Both the position numbers and the translations under genes were made by a program. A DNA stretch of 64,000 nucleotides from Plazaster borealis. Lineage: Eukaryota; Echinodermata; Asteroidea; Forcipulatida; Labidiasteridae. The stretch lies in assembly GCA_021014325.1 (NCBI GenBank), contig CM037462.1:20418135-20482134 (forward strand). Direction: 5' to 3'. Numbering within the stretch: position 1 is the first letter of the stretch; each line of letters begins with the position of its first letter. The notes under the pieces were generated by a model. That model searched no databases and had not been told where the DNA came from. It saw only the letters and a program-made list of their open reading frames with translations. This document shows positions 10,401 through 19,500 of the stretch, one piece after another.

Positions 10401-11573
10401 AGGGTTTGCCCGTTAACTTTTTTAGTGACTAGCCAGCAGGACCAGTTATCCTGTCATATCACTAGTCCGCCAGCCTTTTCACTGGTCCATATTGGAAGGT
10501 TTTCTTTCAACATTGTCATTAGCATTGGACTTGTATTACTTGTAATTTAAGTAAGACGTAGTTTACATGTAGCGATGGGACTTCAGCAATAGACTAGCCA
10601 GCTGGACTAGTTGGACAGAATTCTGACTGGTCCTCGGGTGTTTTAACTGGCATTTGGCCAGCGGACCATTGCTAAGGGAGAATGCTGAGTGATCTTCTTT
10701 CCCCCTGTTAAACAACAAGAATAATTTAGCAGATGTATTAACTTTATCAAGGACTCTACACCAATGTGTGATAAGCATTGTATACTCGATGTTTCCTGAT
10801 TCCTGCGGGGGGAAATAGAAACATAAGCATACATTACTCTGGTAGGATTATTCAAATGAATGATATTATTCATTGTAAATCTTCAACAAAAGTGTTTTTA
10901 GGAAAACACAACTTTTTTCTTCTTCTTTGTTTTGAATTTTTTTGTATTTAAATGCAAGTTCGTCCCAAACAAGGCTAAAAGCCATTCTTGGTAAGGGGCT
11001 ACAAGAAGAAAACATTTAAGATGAAAATAACTTACGGAAGCTGAAGGTAGGAATCGATAGTCCTCTTAAAACAGTCTAGATTGTAGGATGGAGGGAAACA
11101 TGCACCAGGCAAGGAGTTCCAAAGAGATGCAGTTGGTGGAATAAAGCTGTTGGAATGGCTCTTTGTTCTACATCTCAGCAAATCAAGAGTGTATGGGTGA
11201 GAAGAAGTAGAAAGTCTGGTTTCAAGCTCAAACATCCTGATAGGATGACTTTGTTGGGTTGTGATGTTACTGGCCAATTGCTAAGTTACTAGACTCTGAT
11301 CAGTTGTCCAGTAGGCATTTCAAACCCTTGTAGGTTGGTGGGTCTAATTCTACCTCCATGGTACAGTGTATATCCAAGTCTTAGCAGTAAACTACATAAA
11401 TTATTAGAACTTTGAAAACCTAGGATTGCCTTCAAAATTTATTTTATGAATGATTTGGTTTGATCATGTTGCTTTTTTTCCCCACTTCAGTTTGTCCGGC
11501 AGGCTGGCGCCCTGGAGGTGACACCATCAAGCCAGATGTCCAAAAAAGCAAAGACTACTTTAGCAAACAGTAA
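7362..11573 (+). CDS. PRDX1: Typical 2-Cys peroxiredoxin, PRDX1-like (3' four coding exons)
   Basis: Thiol peroxidase that reduces H2O2 and alkyl hydroperoxides using thioredoxin; cytosolic by analogy with PRDX1. Exons: 7362-7478, 8498-8620, 10194-10324 and 11491-11573 (stop TAA 11571). All have GT..AG borders and compatible phases and encode the last 151 residues. The first exon carries the peroxidatic motif FVCPTE. The second carries GGIG, where the family usually has GGLG. The third is GLFIIDDKG to TDKHGE, and the last carries the resolving VCPAGW and the C-terminal YF motif (DYFSKQ). GGxG plus YF is the signature of eukaryotic Prx that are sensitive to overoxidation. The last two exons are almost identical to vertebrate PRDX1 as I know it. 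Roughly 46 N-terminal residues (through the YPLD-F boundary) are missing. No signal or mitochondrial peptide can be judged, so a PRDX2 or PRDX4 relationship is not fully excluded. Confidence 0.93.
7564..7775. repeat. Possible repeat-derived sequence in peroxiredoxin intron
   Basis: The end of this segment (CACCTTGAAGTGGCCATCTG) resembles sequence near 29283 (CACCTCAAGTGGCCCTTTGG). A 68-codon open frame here has no recognisable similarity and is not called as a gene. Confidence 0.35.
7811..7911 (+). mobile_element. tRNA-headed SINE family 1, copy 1
   Basis: Contains an A-box-like GGCTAGTTGGTAGAGCGC and a B-box-like GGTTCAAGTCC at tRNA spacing, preceded by GGAGACCGCCAACAT and followed by CAATTTGTCTTTGTTCAACC. 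The same flanking blocks occur in the copies near 21570, 21790 and 55420, so this is a SINE and not a tRNA gene. Confidence 0.8.
8085..8200 (-). mobile_element. SINE family 2 body fragment
   Basis: Reverse-strand fragment carrying CCTGGGTGAAGAGAAGCAAT and GTGTCTTG, the body words of the Leu-tRNA-like SINE family seen at 23497, 27905, 29890 and 61083. The tRNA head is degraded. Confidence 0.6.
8498..8620 (+). CDS. PRDX1: PRDX1-like exon with GGIG motif
   Basis: The acceptor is the TAG at 8495-8497, which completes the Trp codon; the nearby AG at 8501-8502 would create a stop. It encodes [13 protein letters not shown] through EEDGVSF, with donor GTAAGA. This is the loop and helix between the two catalytic cysteines. 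Confidence 0.92.
8693..9236 (+). mobile_element. MITE family A, long copy with internal insertion
   Basis: Ends are GGGGTTCTCCCCA and TGGGGAGAACCTG. The flanks GTAGT and GTAGG match the 5-bp duplication seen in other copies with one difference. About 265 bp of unrelated sequence and a (TA)n run (about 9055-9083) sit inside it. Confidence 0.75.
10194..10324 (+). CDS. PRDX1: PRDX1-like exon, central beta-sheet
   Basis: Follows GATTACAG. It completes the split Arg codon and encodes [30 protein letters not shown] and FTDKHGE, ending in phase 1 before GTACCT. Identity to vertebrate PRDX1 is very high in this segment. Confidence 0.95.
10404..10683 (+). repeat. Repeat family D, copy 2
   Basis: Carries the same GTTTTAACTGGCATTTGGCC core as 6438-6606 plus an extended left part (GTGACTAGCCAGCAGGACCA). 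It lies in the last peroxiredoxin intron. Confidence 0.7.
10910..11280 (-). mobile_element. LINE 3'-end fragment (reverse transcriptase C-terminal tail)
   Basis: The reverse strand encodes an 81-codon tail (11277 to 11032) with the pattern [17 protein letters not shown] and FKRTIDSYL. This is the C-terminal hallmark of many non-LTR retrotransposon polymerases (CR1/L2/jockey-like). A short 3' UTR and an AAGAAGAAG-type tail follow near 10920. It is 5'-truncated and dead, and sits antisense inside the peroxiredoxin intron. Confidence 0.85.
11491..11573 (+). CDS. PRDX1: PRDX1-like last coding exon with resolving cysteine
   Basis: Starts after CCCACTTCAG with TT completing a Val codon. It encodes [17 protein letters not shown] and ends YFSKQ then TAA. 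The C-terminal YF motif is present. Confidence 0.95.
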
Positions 11574-12539
11574 CCATAGCAACAAGACAGCAAGCAATGA
11601 AAAACAGCACTGACTTAATATGTTCATGTGTGTAACATGTTTGTATGGAACAGCAGCAACAGTTTTGAGTGTTGGAAATAGTTTTAAACTTGTTGAATAT
11701 CACACTGTGTGGTTTAGAAAATCCTTTTTTTTGTCCTGTGGGAATGCACTAAAGCCTGGTTCAAACTTCCTGAGAATGCTTTGTACGAAGCGAGTTTGAC
11801 GTCACAGTTTTTTCTTTTCGCTGGGAATGTTTCGCAAATGTTGAGCACAGATGTTCAACTCTTCCAAATTGTGACGTCAAAATTCACATTGCATTCGCAT
11901 TCACAGGAAGTATTAGAGTTTCAGAGTTGAGAATTGCACATTTAGGTCTGCACCATGCAGCTATTGCATGTTAAATTTTGTAGGTGATCTGTAGGGGAGG
12001 TTTTGGCTGTGGCTGTTTCATGTTTCATACATTGGATTTCGTGTTGGTTTGTAGTACAAGTCAAAGGGACTTTCTGTCGGGGATAATGACTGAGGATGCT
12101 ACTTCTTATAATTAGTCTTTGACGTGCGCTTCGAAGAGGTGGTTTCATGAAACGTTTGTAGGGTTTCCTTACAGTGGTTTTAAAAGTTGGTCTGAATTGG
12201 CGGCTACGGCTGAATGCTCGTATCATCATGTGTTTAAGTGTAGAACGTCCTTAGCAACACCCTTAGCAACAGTTATAGCCATAGCAGTAGCTGTAGCTTG
12301 CTAAGTAAGTGGTGCACTATGAGGCTATTTCATGTATTATTACTTGTGTAACTTCTTCACACAGTACTCTTAACTATTTATCAGTACAGCCAATGCAGCA
12401 TTTGGAATTCAGTATTGCAGTTATGAATTTGTTTCTTGGCAAGTTAGTGTGAGTAAGTAGGTAACTTTCCAGTTAATAACTTTCCAGTTGACCTAGGAGA
12501 CTTGTGGCGACCCTAGGTGACATTGCTTTGGGAATTGTG

Positions 12540-12742
12540 CACATGCTGTGCTTGCGATCACAATTCTTTGCTTACAGGCTGAATTTCTTCACTAGCTGTG
12601 TAAGCGAAGAATGCCTAGTAGGTGGCATGCGCACAAGCAAAAACTCCCTGCTAACCTGTGAAATATGCTTGATGAATTCCCCGCTTCCATAAGCTTTAAT
12701 TCTTCGCTTACGGTAAGCAGAGCCATGAAATTGGCCCAAGCT
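12540..12742. mobile_element. MITE family C2 (GTAAGCAGAGCCATGAAA), partial
   Basis: The right end GGTAAGCAGAGCCATGAAAT is shared with 22325-22577. The interior CTTCGCTTAC, AGCTGTGTAAGCGAAGAATG and related words are the same as in that copy. The left end is degenerate. Confidence 0.65.
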
Positions 12743-13417
12743 CATTTTTTGCATTCATGAGGCAAAACAAAAACTGCATAATGGTTGACTCACAAAAGTA
12801 GATATTAACTGTTGTATTTATTTGTTAGTTGTATTGTATTTACAGTAGACATCATTTCTGATAGAACAAAATATGAAATTTTATATTGTACCCATATACC
12901 CGCTACACCACAAAGATATTCATAGTCTTATCTAACAAAATGTCCATGGTATTCTGTTAAAGAAAACATGTCGTCATTGGGAAATGTGATCACAAAAGCT
13001 TGATTTAATGTCATTAAGGCAAATGGTGATGTTTCTTAGTAGAGATTTGCATGTTCTTGTACTGTTTTGAAGTATTTTTGTAAGCTAGCTTGTGTGCTAG
13101 TAAAGGCAGTCTGATGGGTGTACAGTATACTAGTGTTTTACAATTGTACAATTTCGTCCAAAGTTCCATCCAAATTGCTGTTTTTATTAACCATCCTTTA
13201 AAACTCTATCTCCACCCTTCTGATATTCACATTGTGTGACATACTTTAACTATCACTTTAGAAGAGTTCTGTATTTTTACCTTTACCATGTATTATTTAT
13301 GGGATCAAGCGCAGCTGCTGAACAATTAACATAATATCTTTTACTTGTACATTAGGAATTACCTGTACAATGGTTAAACCGGGGCATGGTGCTGTGTTTG
13401 GGATGGGGCAAATCAAT

Positions 13418-13512
13418 GCTTGTAAATGATTACTCGGGTGGGATTCGAACCCATGACCTTTGCCATTCTAGAGCAGATGTCTTACCACTAGACCAGCGAG
13501 ATTGCCCGGTCA
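13418..13512 (-). mobile_element. tRNA-headed SINE family 3
   Basis: On the reverse strand, GGTCTAGTGGTAAGAC (A box) and GGGTTCGAATCCCAC (B box) are spaced as in a tRNA. The acceptor arms do not pair well and no tRNA-like closure is seen, so it is taken as a tRNA-derived SINE. A related fragment lies near 17390. Confidence 0.65.
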
Positions 13513-14105
13513 TCATTGAAATAGAATACTGTGTGTGTAGTTATGTGTGCTTATATGCTTAGAGGCAATAGCACTCTGCCCTAATGACGTCACTTTTGCT
13601 CAAAATACATGGCTGTCAGACAAACATTCCACCATGTACGCGATCACCGTATCATCAGCGTGCCAAACGGCACAAGTAGAACAGTCAGTACACGCAAGTA
13701 AACATAAAACTTGTGGATTGATTTTCAATTCTGATCACTAACAACTGTTTTCTAGCACATATTGGCCTCGGAACCAGCACTATGAAATCAGGCAATGAAT
13801 AATGGGTTTAAACAAATAATCAAAAAACCCAAAGAAGGGTTTCTGCAGAAAATTTAAACAATCTTTATAACTTTGATTTGTGGATTGATTTTCCATTCTG
13901 ATCACTAACAATTAATTTCTATCTTATTTTCTAAGACGTATCCATCCGAAGTGTTCCACACTTGTAATATTTTCAAAAGTTTGGAAATAATCCAAAGACG
14001 AGGTTGTTGAGTTAACACATGGTTAGTTTTGTGTGTTTAGAAAGATGTTAATATCATTAACGAGATTGTGTGTGTCTTAAAAGATTGAGTCTTTTGGCCA
14101 ATAAA

Positions 14106-15301
14106 CATTTGGAGTTTGGTACCAGTAGTATTTGACTGTGTGTGGCTGTGAATTATACATGTGAAGGTAGTCAAAACGGACGGCCATGTCTGTCATGTTC
14201 CTTATGTTGGATGACTTTAAATTAATACCTAAAAAGACGGTCATTAAAATGGGGCCAGACTATAGGTTCTGCTTTAGTTTTGTTTCATTGATTTAAATTG
14301 TTCTCACCAGAGCTGCCAACTCTCCCTGATTTGGCAGAAAGTACCTTGAAAATAAACCAATCTTTCCATGTTCGGATGAACAGATTTAAAAATTTCCCTG
14401 ATTATGGAAACTATTTCCCTATTATGTTGAATGTAATTCTAAATATCTCCCTGATTGTTGTGCAAAATCTCCCTGATTGAAAAATGCAAATAATGGGAGT
14501 CGAAATGTACACGAAGGAATTTACTCTCCAAATGGTGGAAAACGTAGACGCGCATTGTGTGGAGGTGCGTGCCGCTTTGTGCTAAGGGTTAATTGATTTT
14601 ACTTATATATCTTGTAAAGTTTCACAGCCCTGTAGTACCAGAGGGCAAACTTCAACTGCAAGCTTCCTTGCTCATAGGTTTTACCCCTAAAACACAATTT
14701 TTTTAAAGAATTTATGTGATTAGAAGTGCAAAGGCTGTCGCAGTGATGGTTTTCTAAATCTAGGAAGGTTTTGAGGCATTGCATGGTGAGGTATCAATGT
14801 ATATTCGCTTTGCGGTAACACCATGTGTTTAATCTACTTTGCTGTGTAGATTTTGTTCTTTGAGAACTTGTCTTGCTATTTATTCTCCTGCCGCGGAGTA
14901 GATTTCGGAATTCAGGAGACTTCTTAGTTCTGAATAGAACTGTCAACATTGAGACCAATTAAAAACTAACTCCGCGGCAGTGCAGTTAATACTGAGAAGT
15001 TCCCTCAATCCACTAAGCGAAAGTAGTAGTTCCGCCCGATTTCCTACCTCCCACCAAGGTAGTAGTTAATACTACAGAACTACATTGTAAAACTACAATA
15101 ACAAACCACTTCCAGACTCTGTTCTATCTGTACACATGCATGTTTTGCTTTTTATCACAAAATTTATTCTTTTCAAAATCAAACATCTGTCATTTGAGAT
15201 TAACTCAACAAAAATATAAATATCTTGAAAGTGATGAAGTAATATAAAATTTCAACTGAAAGAATGAAAGGCAAGTATGGTTAGTAGGACTCTTCAACCC
15301 T
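14106..15301. other. Intergenic, includes one interspersed repeat
   Basis: The segment 14780-14965 (GAGGTATCAATGTATATT, TAGATTTTGTTCTTTGAGAA, CTGCCGCGGAGTAGATTT) recurs at 48491-48650 and is an interspersed repeat. GACGCGCATTGTGTGGAGG near 14548 resembles a word inside the 2647-3164 foldback. Nothing coding was recognised. Confidence 0.5.
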
Positions 15302-15701
15302 GTTTGAGGGTCTGTATACGTTTGGTAATGACTCTGAAAAATAATGGCAATAAAAACTTACTTGGTAAGAAACTTACAGCAGCTTTGAATAGTATAATGC
15401 ATTTTGAGAAACTTTTTACTTCAAAGTACTGTGGTTATGGAAAGAGATATCACTTTTTATCCCCAAAAATTTGAATCTGAGAAATGTTACTGACAGTAAC
15501 GTTTCACAGATTGTGTATTCCAATTGCAGGTTATTCTTCCTGCGTGGACATAACCGCTCCAGATTTTCGGTACTATCTCAAAAACGTTACCAACTTTTGA
15601 AATGAAATTTTCACGGGTTAGTTTTATGGTATATATCCACAACTATATAGGATTGAAACAAACAGTGGGTTCCAATTACCAAACGTATACAATCCCTTTA
15701 A
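15302..15701 (+). mobile_element. MITE family B, copy 2
   Basis: The left end GTATACGTTTGGTAATGACT is mirrored by ATTACCAAACGTATAC at the right, next to CCCTTTAAG. The interior AGCAGCTTTGAATAGTATAA matches copy 1. A poly(T) run of about 28 follows at 15708-15735. Confidence 0.85.
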
Positions 15702-15735
15702 GTAAAGAATTTTTTTTTTTTTTTTTTTTTTTTTA

Positions 15736-16308
15736 AGTAGTCAGACTCCCACGCACTTTATATTCATTGGTACCCTGTGAAGTGCACCAGTTTCTACTAT
15801 GGGTAGAACTAAGACACTTCATTGGTAGCCAGCACCATGTATTAGGGCACACAATACTGGTGTCAACTTTATGTAGCTGATACAGAATATGATCAAGACA
15901 GGGTACCAATGAGATTACCATAAGATATATCTACCTGATAGCTGGTTCCATGCCCTCAATTGCTTGGCAACGATATCTGCTGAACATAAATAAACGTCTG
16001 GAACCAATCACAAGCAGCATATTGACATGATGAATTTACTGCCATTTCAATTCCAAGAAGTGCTTGGTTTTGTCATGGGGTTTCGTTATATTTACGTGTA
16101 GTACTATTTGCTATATTTATTGTTCACAAATGCTCAATCACAAAATGCATACACAGTCTCTTCAGTTCCCATAAATGAAACATCATAATATTTCAATACG
16201 AATATTGAAATTAAGTAATTAATGCTCTTTAATTTAAACCCTTCTTGAAACTATTGCGCAAATATCATAAAATAATCCCTTCTTGCTTTAGGTTCATATC
16301 TGTACATT
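15736..16308. other. Spacer, possible 3' UTR of the reverse-strand gene
   Basis: AT-rich. TTTATT at 16116-16121 would read as AATAAA on the reverse strand and could end the transcript of the gene at 17770-28325. This is a weak inference. No coding exon was seen. Confidence 0.3.
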
Positions 16309-16342
16309 TTAACATCTCACGGCAAACAAATCTTTGGCTGTT
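16309..16342 (-). CDS. Candidate alternative terminal exon B of the reverse-strand gene
   Basis: On the reverse strand a T-rich tract ending TTTTTTCAG precedes AACAGCCAAAGATTTG. In the frame compatible with exon A below it reads TAKDLFAVRC then TAA (16309-16311). No upstream donor inside the large exon is strong, so this is only a candidate. Confidence 0.3.
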
Positions 16343-16469
16343 CTGAAAAAAACACAAAATTATTAAATTTTACATGTATAGAGACAGACATTGGCCAACA
16401 AAAGAAATCAATATCACAATAGTTTACAAATTATACATTTTTTTACAGAGTTTGTTCATAAGTTTTTAC

Positions 16470-16518
16470 CTGACACCTGCACAGAGTGACTGGGTTCGAT
16501 TTGAGAAAACCCGTCCAT
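16470..16518 (-). CDS. Candidate alternative exon A of the reverse-strand gene
   Basis: A 49-nt segment with acceptor GATTTTAG and donor CAG-GTAAAAAC on the reverse strand, open in all three frames. If the large exon ended at a GTAATG just before its stop codon, phase would be kept through here to a stop at 16309. The splice signals are good and the coding evidence is weak. Confidence 0.3.
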
Positions 16519-17769
16519 CTAAAATCTAAACAAAAAGGAGTAAGATGCAACTTTCAAGCTACCTTCAAAGTTACAAGCCCAATTTGTTCACATTTTTCCT
16601 ATTAAAAATATTGCTCCAATTTACTCTGAAGTATTAAAGTTGCTCTACATATTTCTCATAAGTACAAATTAGTTTAAAGTCACCAAACATGTTTTTGATA
16701 ATATGGCGCCAGAAAACGATTTTCTTTAACCTTTTCATCCAAACATTCAAAAATTTCCAAAGAATATCAAACTAATTTTAATTTTTGTTGACTGCATATG
16801 AAAGACTTAAATACTATGTGTACTCAATGTTTACCCAATCCTGCAGGAAAAAACCCCACAGGGTACTTGGATGGGATTTGAATCTACAACCCCTCAGCCT
16901 CGCACTATGGGTAGGGCGCCGTATCGATACCTCTCGTCACTAATCCCTGGAAGGGAAGCACTGAAAATCAATGCTGATTGGCTAACAAAAAAAGAGCACT
17001 TGTTAAAAACTTTTGAACGCTTGCAGGGCGCTTGTCGGCGCTTAGTACGCGTGTGTAAAAATGCATGTATTTCAACACAACACATTTCAATTGAATCATG
17101 TTTTTGTATGGTCTCCCTAAACTGCATACAGTTAGACGTATCACAAGATCGAAAAAGAATGAGAGGGGGCCAGTTGCTCTATGACTTGATGTGTCTTTTG
17201 AAAGCGCGCTCTGCGTCGTCTCTTACATAGAATGGATCAACCACAGGACAAATTAAAATATCAAATATATTTGGATATTTCAAAGACACACTTCCAGGGG
17301 TTACGATCGAGCAAGGCATTCTGAGAAAGGAACAAAAATGGTGCAGCGAGATCGTACACCACTGGGAACGAGGTTGACAACCCCTGCATTCTAGAGCAGA
17401 TGCCTTAACCAGTACACCGAGCATGCCCAGTGACGAGGGGCCAGTTAAAAAAGAAGTGGTTACCAAAAACAATAGAAAGACTGTAATGTGTAAGGGAAAG
17501 GGTTTTCAGTATAATCCTTATGTGCCTAAATTTTTGGAATGGTTCTCCCTTGTAGGGGGGGGGGGGAAATAAAGTCAAAAATACAAATACTGAAATGAAA
17601 AACTTGGGGATCTCTCAAATCATAGCACCTTAGAACTACTTAAATTGAAAGACTTTTTTGTGGAGGTTTGATGTCTATTGTGAGCACAGTTGTCAAATGA
17701 TGCATCATGTTTTTAAATTCCCCAAAAATTTGTTCAAGTGTTACCACAACTTGTGTCAATGAGGCACAA
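16519..17769. other. 3' flank or 3' UTR of the reverse-strand gene
   Basis: Contains tRNA-SINE-like remnants (box-B-like GGGATTTGAATC near 16873; GCATTCTAGAGCAGATGCC near 17387, shared with the SINE at 13418). Open frames of about 119 and 97 codons here overlap these repeats and have no recognisable domain. Confidence 0.4.
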
Positions 17770-19500
17770 TCACGTATTTCCATTACTTCTTTGTACATTA
17801 AGCGCTTTAATATCGTTTTGCGTTGCCTCCTGCGTTTCGACCAGATCTGATTTGATCTTTGATCTGAGTGCGTTAAGTTCCTCGGTCATTGACGACCGGT
17901 TGGACTCTGCGCTCAATGGCCTTCCAGGATTACTTGCATTTTCATTCCTGTTTATCTCTGGGTCATTCTTTTCATCAGAATCACTCTTTACAGAGTCAAT
18001 GTCTGTGGGGTCTCTTGGAGTAGACTCAGGGGTACAGTTTGGGACAGAAGGGATCTCCTCGGCAAATGTCACCATCCGGTTGGACTTCTTAGCAGAGGAT
18101 GAATTTCGCTGAGGTTCAAGAACCGCACTGTCCGAATTCCTTAGGTCTAGGCCGTCCACGTGATTGATGACATATCCCATGTCTTCATGAGTTTCATGAG
18201 GTAGTGGCTGACGTTTTGAGGAGGTGCTTGAGGCAGAGCTTACAGTCGCCAAGCCTTCTTGTTCATTATTTGACTCAGTGAGATGATTGTCATTAGGGTC
18301 CTTCTGGGGAGACATATCTTCATCTTCCTCAAGTGTAAGATCATTGGCTTCAGCAAGTTCAGAGCTCAGGCTCCCGCGGAATGATGAGTAGGAAGCCATG
18401 GGGTCCATATCCGAGATGGAATTTAAATCAGACAGACTTGTGTTCATGTTGGCCGTTGGGATGTTTATGAAGTTAGAAGAAGAGTGAGAGACCCTTGTAA
18501 TGGCTGCGGACATTACCCTCTTGGCCTCAGGGCTGCAGCTACAGGGTGGATCGGTCATAGTGGTCAGGTCATCGGGCATGTGGTTCCTTCCACGATCCCC
18601 CTCAACATTCATACTGTCTGCACTGTCAAAACTAGCAATTGAAGGGTTCTGGCCGAGGCTTTGTGTGTCATCATGGCTATCAGCGTAAACGTTCCTCTCG
18701 CTGACACAAGCAATGGCGGCCAGGTTGTCTGCTCTTGAATTGGCCCTCTCCGATCCTGGGAGAATCTGCTGTGATATTTTGATGTATTCATGCTCACCAT
18801 CCTGTACACCAGGGTTAATACTTGACACACCTGTCCTGGGCAACTGTCCTGGTTTAGCTAGATTTGGATGAGGGCTGTTCAGATTCCTTGGCGTGGGTGC
18901 CTGGCTGAAGGGGTATCTGCCCTTACCGTTGCTCGACTGTGCTCGCTGGGACTTCTGTGATCCTGTCCACGGCCGGCCACTGACGATACTTGGGGAGCTG
19001 GGTACTGGACTCGTCAAGGGTATCGAGCGGGGCTTGGGGTTGATGCCTTGAGCAGTAAGTCCTGTATCGCTGTTAGCGTATGATTGGTGGGGGCTGCTTC
19101 GCGGTGTGACAGGCTTCTCCAACAACCCTGATGTGGTTGTATCTTCCGATTCACTCAGCACAACCTCCCCAAGCATTGATGATACTACTGAGCCTCTTTT
19201 CAGGTCTTCACCGAACCGCAGCGGAGACGGCGGGGCTTCCTCCTCGGGAGACTGCTCCACATCCAAACTCCTCTGCAAAATCTCTTCATAGTCCATAGAG
19301 TTTAAGGATTCTCGATCCTCATCGATCTGATCAACGGTGATGACAGTGATGCGATTGCTGAGGCTCTCAGTGCCGTCCAAGTTCCTCTTACTCTTGGCGC
19401 GGTGACTCAGTCGATACGTCTCAAGCTTGGGGCCTCTCTTGGGACGGGCGTCATCTTTGATCAACTTCTCAAACACAACTGGATGTCTCTCAGAGAGGTC
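17770..19500 (-). CDS. Large last exon (576 residues) of the reverse-strand gene
   Basis: Follows the acceptor GTTTATCCACAG on the reverse strand and begins DLSERHPVVFEKLIKDD. It continues through Ser/Pro-rich and acidic sequence to a TGA at 17770. It holds the RMVTFAEEIP segment and a terminal helix (MTEELNALRSKIKSDL). Codon use is GC-richer than the flanks, as expected for real coding sequence. A 124-codon frame on the opposite strand is its shadow. Confidence 0.9.
   Translation of the reverse strand, partial: DLSERHPVVFEKLIKDDARPKRGPKLETYRLSHRAKSKRNLDGTESLSNRITVITVDQIDEDRESLNSMDYEEILQRSLDVEQSPEEEAPPSPLRFGEDLKRGSVVSSMLGEVVLSESEDTTTSGLLEKPVTPRSSPHQSYANSDTGLTAQGINPKPRSIPLTSPVPSSPSIVSGRPWTGSQKSQRAQSSNGKGRYPFSQAPTPRNLNSPHPNLAKPGQLPRTGVSSINPGVQDGEHEYIKISQQILPGSERANSRADNLAAIACVSERNVYADSHDDTQSLGQNPSIASFDSADSMNVEGDRGRNHMPDDLTTMTDPPCSCSPEAKRVMSAAITRVSHSSSNFINIPTANMNTSLSDLNSISDMDPMASYSSFRGSLSSELAEANDLTLEEDEDMSPQKDPNDNHLTESNNEQEGLATVSSASSTSSKRQPLPHETHEDMGYVINHVDGLDLRNSDSAVLEPQRNSSSAKKSNRMVTFAEEIPSVPNCTPESTPRDPTDIDSVKSDSDEKNDPEINRNENASNPGRPLSAESNRSSMTEELNALRSKIKSDLVETQEATQNDIKALNVQRSNGNT

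Larger units (their letters stand above)
11574..14105 (+). other. Probable peroxiredoxin 3' UTR and downstream sequence
   Basis: No further coding exon was seen. AATAAA occurs at 14100-14105, followed by GT-rich sequence, and is one possible polyadenylation site; an earlier unrecognised site is equally possible. Repeats at 12540-12740 and 13418-13510 interrupt the stretch, and a block of about 45 bp (GTGGATTGATTTTC) near 13711 is repeated near 13878. Confidence 0.35.

Noticed and set aside
16871..17230. 119-codon forward frame
   Set aside because: It runs through SINE-like remnants, with no splice partner or recognisable similarity.
17738..18112. 124-codon forward frame with a hydrophobic start
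   Set aside because: It lies opposite the large last exon of the reverse-strand gene and has no support of its own.
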